Positions 34,578 through 45,759 of a stretch of 64,000 bases of DNA are shown in pieces. A model generated the notes under the pieces. That model was not told the DNA's origin, searched no databases, and saw only the letters and a program-made list of their open reading frames with translations. The stretch is from assembly GCF_030272615.1 (NCBI RefSeq), contig NC_081413.1, forward strand, positions 717,921,867 through 717,985,866, read 5' to 3'. Every line of letters begins with the position of its first letter. Position 1 is the stretch's first letter. The position numbers were made by a program, and so were the translations under genes. The stretch is from Cryptomeria japonica. Taxonomy: Eukaryota > Streptophyta > Pinopsida > Cupressales > Cupressaceae.

Positions 34578-36002
34578 TCACCTATGCCATGTCCAACTAT
34601 CATCAAACTTAGCCATAAGACATGTACTTATATTTTCATTCAGCTGAAATAAGTCACCTTTTGTTTGCATACCGGTGGCCATCAGTTCACCATTCTTTCC
34701 TTTGATTTTGCAGACTCCTTTTTTGAATTCTAGAGTGAGTCCACCATCATTCAACTGGGCAACACTCAATAGATTGTGTCTGAGACCTTCCACCCAATAC
34801 ACATTGTTAGCACTGCTCTTTCCATTTAGAGAGATGGACCCTCTGCCTTTGACCATACATGGCGCATCATTACCAAAGCAAACCACACCACCATCATACT
34901 CTTCCAAGGATATAAACTTGCTTCGGTCACTAGTCATATGGTGAGAGCAACCACTATCAATAATCCACTCATTGGAATTATCAAAGCGGGAGACAAGAGC
35001 CTTCTTGTTTGACACATCCTCCTTGACTACAACAAACACAATATCTTCATTTTCTTCATCTTCTGATTCCTCATCTATGACACCTTCATCAACTTCTACA
35101 AAACAATTTCTCCAGTTTCCTCCTTTGAATTTCTTGAACCTTTCCGATTTTTCCTTGCTATCACCATTAGGACAGTTTATAGCTATGTGTCCTATCCGAT
35201 TACAAGAGAAGCATTTAAAAGGAAGCTTACCTCTATAGTTATCAGTTCCCTTAGGAAGTCTCTTGGCAAGAAGAGCTTCAAATTCCACCAGAATCTCCTC
35301 ATCATCCATTTCTCTACTCTGTCTTGGTTCACCGCTAGTGCTTGCTTCTTTTCCTTTTCTGGGTGATGCAACAGATGCTCTAAAAGTTGATTCAGTCTTC
35401 TGAACACTTCCATCAAAACTATTTAGCTCATAGGTTGTTAATTTTGTAATGATGGAGTCTAGGGATACCTTAGTCTTGTCTATTGATCTCAACTCCTGAA
35501 TAGCAGCAATCCTTATTGCATAGACTGGTAATAGAGATCTCAAAACTTTGCTAACAATGGTGGAATCTTCCATTTTACCACCTACACTCTTGATATCTCC
35601 AACAATGGTTTTGATTCATATTCCATATTGTTGAATGGTCTCAACTTCAACCATCCGCATGTCTTCAAACTTCCCTCTAAGGCTTTCTTCCTTAGTTTGT
35701 TTTACATTCTCATCACCGCCATAGATACTCTCAAGAGTATCCCATACTTCTTTGGGATTGTCTCTATCCTGGACATCAATAAACTCAATGTCAGATAAGC
35801 TACTGATTAGGGCTTCCATGAATTTCTCATTCTCCTAAATCTCTCTCTTTTGGTCATCGGTGAGAGTATCGGTAGGGATAACATAAATATTCTCAACATA
35901 GCTCCAATGTTGAACACCCATGCTTTTGATGTATATCTTCATTATGTCCTTCCATATTTTAAAGTTATCTCTGTTGAACTTTGGACCTTCCCTCTTCATC
36001 AT
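34578..36002 (-). pseudogene. E Gag and aspartic protease (broken)
   Basis: Begins at one of two adjacent ATGs (36002 or 35999), 54 bp or so after the PBS region. The N-terminus has the copia Gag pattern, with NFKIWKDIMKIYIK, and KEVWDTLESIYGG is the conserved helix. A stop lies near 35837. A CCHC knuckle, CFSCNRIGHIAINC, is at 35213-35172. The protease active site EWIIDSGCSHHM (34972-34937) keeps DSG. A Lys-rich and Glu-rich linker separates the knuckle and protease. The segment is in one frame from 36002 to 34578 apart from two or three stops. Confidence 0.88.
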
Positions 36003-36055
36003 TACAATAGGATCTTCTCCTCAAGTGGTTAAGCTTACAACATAGAGGACCTGGA

Positions 36056-36073
36056 GGATGCTCTAATACTAAT
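36056..36073 (-). other. Primer-binding site of E
   Basis: Minus strand ATTAGTATTAGAGCATCC, directly after the LTR end. It is a drifted version of TGGTATCAGAGC, the initiator tRNA-Met type. Confidence 0.7.
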
Positions 36074-37525
36074 TGATAACTCAATGATGAATGTTGAGTA
36101 CCAAACCGATACTGAGAGGGGGGGTGAATCAATATAGGTACAAATTTTTTTTTCTAACTAGTTTGATTGCAGATTGTAAATTACTGGCAATCACTAACAC
36201 CGGTTCAAACCAGACTACTACTGATTAAACACAATGCAACTGTGAAAGACATGAACTAGTCAAACTTCTTAGCTTTCCACACAACCTACTTCCTCATTTC
36301 CATTTAGTCCTTATGCATAAACAAATAATCTATCATCAGAAATGTAATAACTTACTAGTATAACATGATTCACTGCTTGATAGAGAACAACAAAGCATCA
36401 CATGAAAGAGGCATCAAACATGACACACATATTTTTCACGTGGAAACTCAACTAGGAAAAACCACGGTGGGGATGAATACCCACAAGCTGATTTGAACTC
36501 TTTTGAAGTCTGCTCTATTAGAAGCCTAGTCTGATTAAAGACTGTTACAATAGGTTATATTAGGAACCAATCCTGTTAGGGATCACCCGGTTAAGGGATG
36601 GCTAGAATACCCGGTTAGGGGTTAAACCCTGTTAGAGGTTACCTTGTTAGAGGATTTTATGAACTCAATGGCTTTGAGTCACCCTGTTTAAGGATTTACA
36701 ACAAGTTGGTTAAAGCTACCCGGTTAAGGGATTTTCCATCTGTTGAAGTATTTAAAAATCAACAGGTATTACAATAATCTAGTAATAGCACTAAATGCCA
36801 ATGCAGATCCACTTTAGTTCCTTCCTTTTGCACACACACTATGCAGGTATCAATCCTCTCATCTAGTATGGCAAGAATCATGTATCTCTACACTTAGATA
36901 CACACACAACATTTACCAACAACCTCAACATGAAACACAACATCGACCTTATAGAAAACAGATAGGTCGGCAGCATAAACCCTAAACACTTAGGTTGAGC
37001 AATTGATCAGTTCAATCCTGACCATTGAACACTTTGCATTTGAATACAATAGTCTTGAATAGATTTCAAGACATTCTCCATCATTCGCAAAGACTTTGCA
37101 CATTTCTGACGTAGATAGGATCAATCTCCTTCATGCAAGATCCTTCATGTGCACGAGACTGATGTGGCAACATGATCTGATCTCCATTATAATGCTAACT
37201 CATCACACAATGTCATTGGTTGAATGACACAGGCTTGGAACACTTCAACCAAAAACCTTGAAGCTAAGACTACCAACCGGTAGTCCTACCACATTCCATG
37301 TACCAGTTCTCATTCTAACATACCGGTTCTAGTTCACAACATCATACCGGTTCACTTGGACAAGCATACCACTTCACTTATTGCACATATACCAGTTTAC
37401 ACCACCATACTAGTTCTCTTTGCCAATTGCTTAACTTCAATATACCAGTTCACTTCTTAGCATATTGGCATCAATGACAACATACAATATCAGCATGCCA
37501 TCATACTCTTGCACATATGCCAACA
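36074..37525 (-). repeat. 5' LTR of element E
   Basis: Partner of 30291-31751, similar throughout with scattered differences and small indels. It abuts the PBS on the left and the TSD gttat on the right. Confidence 0.93.
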
Positions 37526-37804
37526 GTTATGGCTTGGGTTAGAGGAAACTAAGTAATGACGTTGAGATACCCTTGGGGGGTGGAGCAATGTGTATGTAGT
37601 TAGTAATTCCATTTGCGCATTTGATTTAATGATTATGGTTTAATGTTATGATTATATTAATAATAAGTTGATGATTGATTATTCACATTGCCTAAATGAT
37701 ATTTAAGATTAAATTAGTTGTTAAACAAAACAATTTTTGCTTTTTCCAATTAGATGTTAGTTAGCTTATTTTCTCTAGGGTATTTTGGCGGGCATTACAC
37801 CCAA

Positions 37805-39124
37805 GGAGCACCAACCCCTACACTGAGCTCAAACTCAGGGATCTACAATGAACATTATCAATTATAAAAGTAATATCCTTGTTACAAAATAACTTTGTAA
37901 CTCTCATGCAAGTTTCTCCACCGGTTCTCCTCTCTCCAATTCTCCGTCGGTTCTCTGCTCACCCTCTCACTGCTACAACCTTATCTCCCGTTGTAACTCA
38001 CTCTCTGCTACAACCTTACTAGTTTAACCTCTTCTTCTTCTCTGTCAATTCTCTTTTCTCTCTATCACACTGCTACTAGACACCATCAGTCTTCTTCCCT
38101 TAGTCAATTGTCTACTATCTGATTACTATTGGTTCTTAGCTTACTAATACTTCACTGCAATCTTCTCTTTAATCTTTTGTGGCCCTTCTCTATCAGTTAT
38201 GTCACCACCGGTGTAATTCTCTGTCATACTTCATGGTAGACTGTCAATTCCCTCATTCTCATTGGTTGAAATCTTTGAATTGGTTCTCTCTCACACACTC
38301 AGTCTCTTCTGTGATTGTTGTTTTGCACTAGATTGGTTAACTCTCTAGTTTTTCTCCCTCACTAAATTTACTCTCTTCTACAGTAGCAACAAATCAGGTC
38401 TTCGATCTACATGTTTATACTATTCCTTCCCGCCAAAAAGACATACAAACTTATGGTGTGCTAGGGTTTCTTCACCGACCCTGAGGCAAACCAAAGCCAA
38501 TCACATCTCCTTCCAGAGATCGACCACCTGCAATGAATAAATCAAACTCTGCCAATCCCACTGCATCCAGAACACGTTTGCCATATTTGGGATACACGAC
38601 ACCACTTTCGGTCTACACTTGTCAAACACCTATGAATCGATCACTCAGATAACTTTACCTACCCTGATCAGCACCTGGACACTCAACCTTGATCATGAAG
38701 TCATCAAATCAGATTTATGTCCTCTGATCAGTCTTGAGCTACACCCTTCTTCTCTCGACCCATGAAACATGTTGTCGACATTAATGTCATCCAGTCAACA
38801 CCTACCTCACTGACAACACTTCACCGACTATAGTGTGCATAACACCTATCACCTCCATGTCATCATAGTCAACATCCACCTCTTCTATGTCTTCTATGTT
38901 GGTACAGACAAGATCACCGACCAACCACACAACCGGGTTCATCTACCAATTCACAGGCCATGTCGGTTATACCCTAACCAGTGTGTCTTCAACCTTGCAC
39001 TTTGCTTCTCTTCCGGTGGAACACCTAAACTAGTCCAGCACTCTCACCAACCTTCCTCATGCACATCTTCAATAGATGGGAGCCTTTCACTTCTGTAACT
39101 TGTCATCTTTACCTATGGATATAC
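37805..39124 (-). repeat. 5' LTR of element G, second part
   Basis: Continues the LTR interrupted at 11731: the phrase ggagcaccaacccct is resumed after the TSD of F. It has C/T-rich blocks with many ccggt, tcaccgac and 'tctctc' words, no reading frame of note, and no second LTR edge. It is cut on the right by element A, whose left TSD is probably tatac (39120-39124). Confidence 0.6.
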
Positions 39125-40362
39125 TTTTGGCCATCTGGAGAATTGATTGTGTGTTGCATTGATGTTTTGTCATTGATGCGAAAACTAGTCATTTGGATGA
39201 TTTACCGGCACCCTTCTGGTTCTAGTAAGTGGAGTGGTTTGTGGTTGACTTGGATCCGACATGATCTGGGAGGCTCAGGTATGTTTTGGTTATGCAACTG
39301 GCTTATTCATGATACTCATATTCATATCTGGTAAGTTGATTTTCGTTTGATGATCAGATGCTATCCTATTTGCTTAGAAGCTTGGTTTTTGTTTATGGTG
39401 AGGGTTCCACCGATAGAGATTTTTATGAAGATCTTTGATGAATTGCATAAGTGGTGTTGGTGCAGCTTCTGGTGGAGTTTCCAGATGCTATTAGTGTTCA
39501 TGTTTGAGGCTTGGTGGATGGAGATCGTTGTTGTAGTATATGGACCTATACTGGGTCCCGGTTAGTCTAGGTTATGGACCAGTTTGATGTAACATGTGGA
39601 TCAGACCTATTGATGTCATTTTAGGATGTCTTAGGTGTTGGATATTATTTGTTTTATCTTAGGCTGACATGTTTTGTAATTATATAATTGGTTTATTGTC
39701 TGGTAGCCGACCTGATTGTTTATGGTCGAGGGTTTGTATATATATGTTGTAAGATCTCATTGTAGATCATCATCTAATAAGATTATTGTAATGGAAATGG
39801 ATGCAATGTGTAAATAATGTAATATCATTCAAGTAGAGGATTTGGTCGATCATTGGAGATTAAATTGAGTTTATGTAAGAGGATTTGGTCCTCTAGTATT
39901 GAGCTTAACCAAAACTGTACTCAAGAATAGAAGATGCTATCTTTTGCAATTCAACACTTCTCTGGATTATATTCTGGATTTCTATGTAGTCAGTGAGACT
40001 CCTTTTGTGATGAGTAGTGCACTCTAGGCTTTTGTCCTTCTTTCAAATGTAGGATCCTCAATTATAATTCACATACTTACTACAGAAGTATTATCTGATT
40101 GTGGGTAGGCTTCCCACCATGGTTTTTCCCTTTACTAGGTTTTCCACGTACAAATCTTGGTGTCATGTGGATGGTATTTATTTTGTGATTATTGTTTATG
40201 CTTAATTGGTTTAACTGCTATTTCGGTATTTAGTTTAAGCATTTTGGTATTAATGTTTTGGGTTCCAGTATTAAATTTTAATCAGCTAATGGTTTTGGTA
40301 ATCTGTGACAACTGATTCAACCCCACTCTCAGTTATCTTCTAGTTATTTGAACTATCTAACA
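39125..40362 (+). repeat. 5' LTR of element A
   Basis: Matches 56481-56989 and 63674-64000. It shares 'ggatgtctta(t/g)gtgttggatatt' with the 3' copy exactly where B is inserted. It contains the GGTTTTTCCC and TTTCCACGTA module near 40121-40150 and ends tctaaca before the PBS. Confidence 0.9.
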
Positions 40363-40363
40363 A

Positions 40364-40377
40364 TTGGTATTAGATCT
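40364..40377 (+). other. Primer-binding site of A
   Basis: TTGGTATTAGATCT-like sequence directly after the 5' LTR: the TGGTATCAGAGC type with C-to-T and G-to-T changes. Confidence 0.7.
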
Positions 40378-40420
40378 TTGGTCCTCTCTACAGAAAGCTT
40401 AACTGCTTGAGGAAGATCCT

Positions 40421-40505
40421 ATGGCATCTAACAATTCAAGTTCATCTAGTTCATCTAGAGCTATCTTTTAGAGAAATATTCCTAGGCGTGATGGCAACAT
40501 GGTAT
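40421..40505 (+). pseudogene. A gag, N-terminal fragment
   Basis: Starts at the ATG at 40421, the same distance after the PBS as in B. It reads a Ser-rich start (MASNNSSSSSSSRAIF), a stop TAG at 40469-40471, then RNIPRRDGN. The DG matches LDGTNY of B's Gag. Here K interrupts; about 35 bp of expected Gag sequence are missing at the junction. Confidence 0.6.
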
Positions 40506-41412
40506 TGTGTTCCAACTCCATATTTTGGTTTAGTTGTGTACTAGCAGGAACTTCATAGACACTACACTAGTACCAGTAGGACAAAAGGATTTCTTCGGTT
40601 ATTGGTATTGTAGGCCAGCATGGTTTAGAATATGGTTACCTGTATTATAGGCCAACATGGTTTAGAATATGGTTATCGGTATTGGAGGCCGACATCTATT
40701 GGATCTAGCATCGACAATTATTTCTAATATTCAGGCATTCATGTTATCTAGTCAACATGTAATTTGATATTGTAATTATCTTTGTAAGCCGACATAAGGC
40801 ATGATAAGTTGTATAGGGTATATAGGTCAGTTTGATAGATCATTTTGATATCATCATCATGTGAATATGTAATTGGAAGGAGATAATCAAGGAGATAAAA
40901 AATATATTAGGGAGATCATGTATGTGAGGATATTTATGTAAGGGTTATTTTTGTAAAGGGTTTAGGGTTTCAAACCAGAACAGATAGAGCTTAAACCGGA
41001 ACTGTATTCTAGCATAGAAAACACTATCTTAGTAGTTCAACAGTTCTCTGGATTGTAGTCTGGATTTATTTGTAGTCAGTGAGGCTCCATTTATGATCAA
41101 GCAATATGCTCTAGGCTGTAAGCCTTCCTGCAAGTGCAGGCCCCTTATATTTTATAATATCTCTTCATATGCCTAGTGGATTGATATTGTGGGTCACAAA
41201 TCCCCCCGTGGTTTTTCCTCTTTGAGGTTTTCCACATATAAATCTGTGTTATGATTCCTATTTATGTGATTGGCTTATTGGTTACTTTAATTATTTTAAT
41301 TCTCTATGTACCGGTATACCGGTTGGTGTATGCATATTTTAATAAGGCTAAAATTGATCATTCTGGTATAACATTGATTCACCCTACCTCTTAGTGTTAT
41401 TGGATTCCAACA
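40506..41412 (+). repeat. K: solo LTR or truncated LTR inside A's gag
   Basis: About 0.9 kb that starts near TGTTCCAACTCC and ends TTCACCCTACCTCTTAGTG then ttggattccaaca. It has the GGTTTTTCCTC/AGGTTTTCCACATA module near 41211-41238, as in the other copia LTRs here. Gag resumes directly after it. I could not find a matching TSD, and some gag sequence is lost at the left junction, so the left edge is uncertain by several bases. Confidence 0.6.
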
Positions 41413-41895
41413 ATGTCTTGGTAAGGAGATTTGTGAAATCACACAAAATGGTGTCACACCTCATAATCCGACATTTGACAATCCTCCTCTAGCAAACCTA
41501 GATAAGGAGCTTGATAATGATTGTATAGCAAGAGAAGCCCTCTTGTGTGCACTTTCAGATCAACAAATAATGGGATTAAATGACAAATCATTTGGAAAGG
41601 CTATATGGGATAAGTTGGAGACTCTTAATGAAGCTGACCCTACAGTGAAGATTGCAAAACTTGATGGTTACCGTGTGAGATATGAAAACCTAAAGATGGA
41701 AGAATATGAAAGGATTACTGCATTCATGGAAAGGGTAAATGAGATTGTTCTGGGAATTCAATGTTGTGGTGGAACTCTGAGCAAAGATTAAATTATTTCT
41801 AAAGTCTTGAGAGCCCTACCACTAGCCTACAAGATGAAGGCTAATGCTATTAATGAGTTGAGAATAATGGCTAACACATTTGTGAACAAAGATAC
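41413..41895 (+). pseudogene. A gag, middle part
   Basis: Continues CLGKEICEITQNG, parallel to CIGKDIWEVTKNG in B, then ALSDQQIMGL and KAIWDKLETLNEADPTVKIAKLDGYRVRYENLKMEE, the central helices of copia Gag. There is a stop near 41790 within the segment aligned with LSEDEIVSKVLRGL of B. It is cut after the GATAC at 41891-41895 by element I. Confidence 0.8.
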
Positions 41896-41943
41896 TATTG
41901 GCATTCTACACTCATATGAGATTGGTTGATGTTGTCATTGATT

Positions 41944-42640
41944 GCACCCACCTGTAAGATAGATCACATTAATGATTCTTTAGGTAAATTGGACACTTTG
42001 TCCAAATTTATTGCTGAAAATGTTCTAAACCTGGAAAAGGTGAATGGTGATACCATTAAGGAGAGAGTTGACAAAGAGAAAAATACATTCTTTGAGAACA
42101 CTATAAAGAATTGTACCGATCACTTGGACACTTTTACCGGTACTTAATTTTACAATTTTGGAGTATAAGGAGTTGTATAAAGAAGCATGTAAACCTCACT
42201 ATTTGACAGAGGACATTGATGAAGAGATCAAAAGGACACAAAAATAAATTGATGACATAGCGGACAACATGATAGGTTCATCTGAACTTACATTAGGTTT
42301 TGAGCAAGAAATGGCAGTACATGAGGATAAATTGGAAAACTTGGAAAAAGAAAAGGCAAGAATAAGGTCTAAAGCCTGGGAGCTAAAGAATAAACTTGGT
42401 CCAAGGTTGGATAGTATGATTACTCAAAGAGCTAAACTAACTAAGGCAAAAAATCCTGGAGAGCAATCACCGGAGTAGCAAATGCACTATCTCACCGGTA
42501 TGATCCAGTAGACTAAGAGAACTCTCTCTGACAGTGAGAAGTTTATGCTGAATTTGAACCTAGTTTTGGCAGACATTTTTCAAATAGTAATCAATCGATT
42601 GCAGACTTTGAGGTAGAAATTTTGTACTCTTTGATTCTTC
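41944..42640 (+). pseudogene. I internal coding remnant (coiled coil)
   Basis: Two readable pieces, about 41926-42147 and 42269-42478, in different frames, rich in Lys, Glu, Leu and Asp (for example KLDTLSKFIAENVLNLEKVN and KLENLEKEKARI). It ends shortly before the PPT array, as does ORF2 of H, and like it is coiled coil in character. It has no polymerase motif. I do not recognise the family; it may be a distant counterpart of H ORF2. Confidence 0.45.
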
Positions 42641-42667
42641 TTTTTGACATCCTTTGTCATTGATGTC

Positions 42668-42811
42668 AAAGGGGGAGTAGTGGAGAGAAAAATATGCATG
42701 TACAGAGGAGATCACTTGCTCAGGGGGAGCACATCTTTTTGGATTTCAGTTTTGGGATGACTATTTTTTATTTATCTCATGAGTGTTGCCATCAATGCCA
42801 AAGGGGGAGAT
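42668..42811 (+). promoter_or_regulatory. Polypurine tract array of I
   Basis: PPT AAAGGGGGAGAT at 42800-42811 precedes the LTR; similar tracts lie at 42668-42677 and 42720-42729. GTTGCCATCAATGCCAA at 42785-42801 pairs with 42848-42864 inside the LTR at 15 of 17 positions. Confidence 0.75.
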
Positions 42812-43664
42812 TATTGGCATTCTACACTCATATGAGATTGGTTGATGTTGTCATTGATGACAACCAACCGGTATTAGGTTGCACAGGATCATCGGCAATA
42901 GGTTAATCACTGGCACAGGCACCGGTAGGCGCTTACACTGGCACCGACACCGACAGGTACTTACACTGGCATTCAGATTACGCTGACAATGAAGCACACT
43001 AACACTTAGGCTGACATGGGATGAACTTTTGATTATTGTATTATAATGTAATTATATTTTGTGAGCTGACTTTATATATTATAATGACTCATATAAGTAT
43101 GAGATTTTATAAGTCATTTTGTAGGCAAGTAAGGTATGACATGTATGTATGAGAAATAGTGAATATTGTAATCAAGAAGATTATTGTATAAGGTGATTTA
43201 GTGACAACGAAGGTTTTTGGTTAAGGTATCTATCTAAGCATAAACTGGTACTGAACCAAGCATTAGAGATGCTATTTTGAGTAGTACATTGTATTGGATT
43301 TAATTATCCTTGTTGTACTTAGTGAGACTCTTTTGAGCAGCGAGCTCTAGGTTGTTGGCCTTCTTGCATGTGTAGGCCCCTATTGTAAGTAGTACTTATT
43401 TATTGGTCAGTGAGTAAATATTGTGGGTCACAAATCCCATTGAGGTTTTTCCCACACTGGGTTTCCTCGTTAAATATCTTGTGTTATGGTGTGCTTCTAT
43501 GTTGTCTCTGTTATTTGTGTTTACTGCATTAATTCTTGTTTACCGATACACTGTTTTGGGTTGCAAAGTTATAAATAAGTTTAAATATTCAATCAACCGA
43601 TTAGAAACTGATTCACCCCCCCCCCCCTCTCTCAGTGTCTTTGGGACTATCATTGAGTCTAACA
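42812..43664 (+). repeat. 3' LTR of element I
   Basis: Starts TATTGGCATTC and ends gtctaaca. It contains GGTTTTTCCCACACTGGGTT near 43443 and the terminal ATTCACCCCCCCCCC/CTCTCTCAGT. The first 47 bp are repeated at 41896-41942. Confidence 0.88.
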
Positions 43665-43669
43665 GATAC

Positions 43670-44372
43670 CTTGGTTAGGAAATTATCTACTTTTGAGCTT
43701 GAATAATTTGGACCTTCTAGAGATGTGAAGTCTGAACCTACTTTTCATGCATCTACGTCTGCAACCAGTAAGAAAGATTAGAAATTTTTATATGCAAAGG
43801 AATTGGAAAATATGAAGAGAGAAGATGATGAGTTTGAGCAACTTGAAGCACTATTTTCTAGAAGAGTACTTAGAGGACCAGTAGGAAGTAAGTATGAAGG
43901 AAAGGCACCTTTTAAATATTTTGCATGTAATAAGATTGGTCATTTTGCATCTAGATGTCCTAAAAGGAATTCAAGATTTGAAGAAAGAGTTAAAATATCA
44001 TTAAAGCCTAACCTTGGATATCGAGACAAGTATAAGTACAGGAAAAATAGAGACAAATCATACTACATAGCAGAGGAGGAAGACATTACAAATTATGATG
44101 ATGAACCAACAGAAGAATCTGCTAGTGGTCTAGACAATGTGAAGGAATGGGTGTTCCTGGCTATCAAGGAAGATGTTCCAACACTGGAAGAGAAAGTATC
44201 TGAAGAGAAGGAACTTGCTGCTAAAATTGAAGACAAGGATCAATGGATAATTGATATTGGTTGTTCACATCATATGACTGGAGATAAAGGGAAGTTTCTA
44301 TCTTTGCAAGAATTTGATGGTAGTCTAGTTAGATTAGGAGATGACAAAGCATGTATGATCAAAGGAAAATGA
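43670..44372 (+). pseudogene. A gag C-terminus, zinc knuckle and protease (broken)
   Basis: Gag resumes as LVRKLSTFELE after the TSD of I. The nucleocapsid knuckle reads YFACNKIGHFASRC: the first Cys of CCHC has become Tyr (B has CFNC at the same place). The protease active site is DIGCSHHM rather than DSGCSHHM, a loss of the catalytic Ser (44251 region). A premature stop follows at 44370-44372. The open stretch from 43803 is 189 codons. Confidence 0.82.
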
Positions 44373-45540
44373 ACTATATCATTGGATGGTAAGAGCAATA
44401 TTGACAATATTTATTATGTTGAAGGTTTAAGGTATAATATTTTGAGTGTAGGACAATTAGTGGATAAGGGATTTCAATTATAGTTCAAGGATTCAAAATG
44501 TAAAATCATTAACAGATCTGGTTTGGAGATTGCAACCGGTACACAGACTAAAGGTAATGTATTTCATTTGAACTCCAGTGAGAAGAATTTTTTGATTACA
44601 CAAATTGATGAGAGTTGGCTATGGCATAAAAGGCCATGTCATGTGAATTTTGATTGTATTGTGAAGATTAGTTCAACTAAGGCAGTTAGAGATATACCTA
44701 AGATTATAAATCCCTATAATCTAGTATGCAAAGAAAGTCAAATGGGGAAATAGGTCAGATCCTCTTTTAGGAGTATACAAGATAAATCAAATGATGTTCT
44801 TGATCTTATTCATACTGATTTGTGTGTAGTAGAGTTAAAAAATTTCAAGGTGATAGATATTTCATGCTAATCATGATGATTATTCTAGAATGATGTGGGT
44901 TACTTTTCTAAAGGAAAAATCTAAAACATTTGAAAAGTTTAAAATCTTTAAGGCTAAAGTGGAAACTGAAACAGGATTGAAGATTAAATGTTTGAGATCA
45001 GATCATGGTGGAGAATTCACATCCGGTGAATTTATTAACTTTTGTGACAAGCATGGTATAAGAAGATAATTTTCTGCTCCTTAGACACCTCAACAGATTG
45101 GAGTTGTGGAAAGGAAGAACAAAACTATCTTGGATGGTGCTAGAACAATGATGATGGAAGCTAGTCTACCTCATATCTACTGAAGAGAAGTAGTAAGCAT
45201 AGCAATTTACACATTCAATAGAGTACATATCAAAGGAGAAACTGGTAAGACACCTTATGAATTATGGTTTGGCAATACACCTAGAGTTAAGTATTTCAGA
45301 ATCTTTGGTAGTAAATACTATATCAGGAGAGATGATACCATTGGCAAATTTGATCCTAGATGTGATGAAGGCATCTTTCTTGGTTATTCTAATGAAAGCA
45401 AAGCATATAGATTTTATAACAAGAGATTGAAAAGAATTATGGAGAGTGCTAATGTCAAAGTAGATGAGCTGAACAGAAGTCAAATCAGAGTTTATTAAAG
45501 GGAACCAATAGTGGAAATAATCATATCAGAACCGGTAGCA
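44373..45540 (+). pseudogene. A integrase (broken)
   Basis: Linker and integrase: a zinc-binding region WLWHKRPCHVNF...CKESQMGK (the His and one Cys of the usual HHCC are altered), IHTDLC with the first catalytic Asp, RSDHGGEFT with the second, and VERKNKTIL with the Glu. The C-terminal part has YELWFGNTP and KFDPRCDEGIFLGYS, typical of copia integrase. Stops lie near 44481, 44751, 45067, 45084 and 45181, and a one-base deletion near 44822-44830. Most stops are at codons that are Gln or Trp in B. Confidence 0.82.
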
Positions 45541-45759
45541 CCTTTATCAAAACAAAGAGCTGAATGAGCTACTCCAATAGTATCATAAAATTCAACAGTA
45601 GCTAAAGAACCAAGAAGAGGAACATAGAGTCAAAGGACTCCTAGGTATGTGACATTGAATCATTCAGAAGATCAGATCATTGGGGATAAGAACAATGGAG
45701 TAATGACAAGAAGAAGATTGGCAACTATGTAGGTATGTTTAATTTCACTAGTTGAACTG

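Larger units (their letters stand above)
30291..37525 (-). mobile_element. Element E: Ty1/copia retrotransposon (degenerate)
   Basis: Complete 7.2-kb element with LTRs of about 1.46 kb (minus strand TGTTGG...TTATCA), PBS, Gag, protease, integrase, reverse transcriptase, RNase H and PPT in that order, and a perfect TSD gttat (30286-30290 and 37526-37530). Integrase before reverse transcriptase is the copia order. Stops and frameshifts prevent autonomous movement. Confidence 0.93.
11732..37799. mobile_element. Element F: solo-LTR-like insertion, about 4.9 kb, split by C, D and E
   Basis: Begins TATAGTGCCCC and ends GGGCATTACA, flanked by a perfect TSD cccaa (11727-11731 and 37800-37804). Without the nested elements its own sequence is 11732-12738, 22212-24501, 28970-30290 and 37531-37799, about 4.9 kb. 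It has no coding region, no PBS and no internal LTR pair. Its ends resemble those of D (TGTAATGCCCC / GGGCATTACA), so both are probably solo LTRs, of gypsy type, left by recombination between the two LTRs of a full element. The first bases TA rather than TG would then be a G-to-A change. The orientation is not known. Confidence 0.65.
41896..43664 (+). mobile_element. Element I: non-autonomous LTR element with its 5' LTR almost wholly deleted
   Basis: Perfect TSD gatac (41891-41895 and 43665-43669). The element begins with only about 47 bp of LTR (TATTGGCATTCTACACTCAT and on, the same as the start of the 3' LTR at 42812), then passes without a PBS into internal sequence, a PPT and a full 853-bp 3' LTR. 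One deletion of the rest of the 5' LTR, PBS and upstream interior explains this. The first bases TA stand for TG in both LTRs. Confidence 0.85.
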
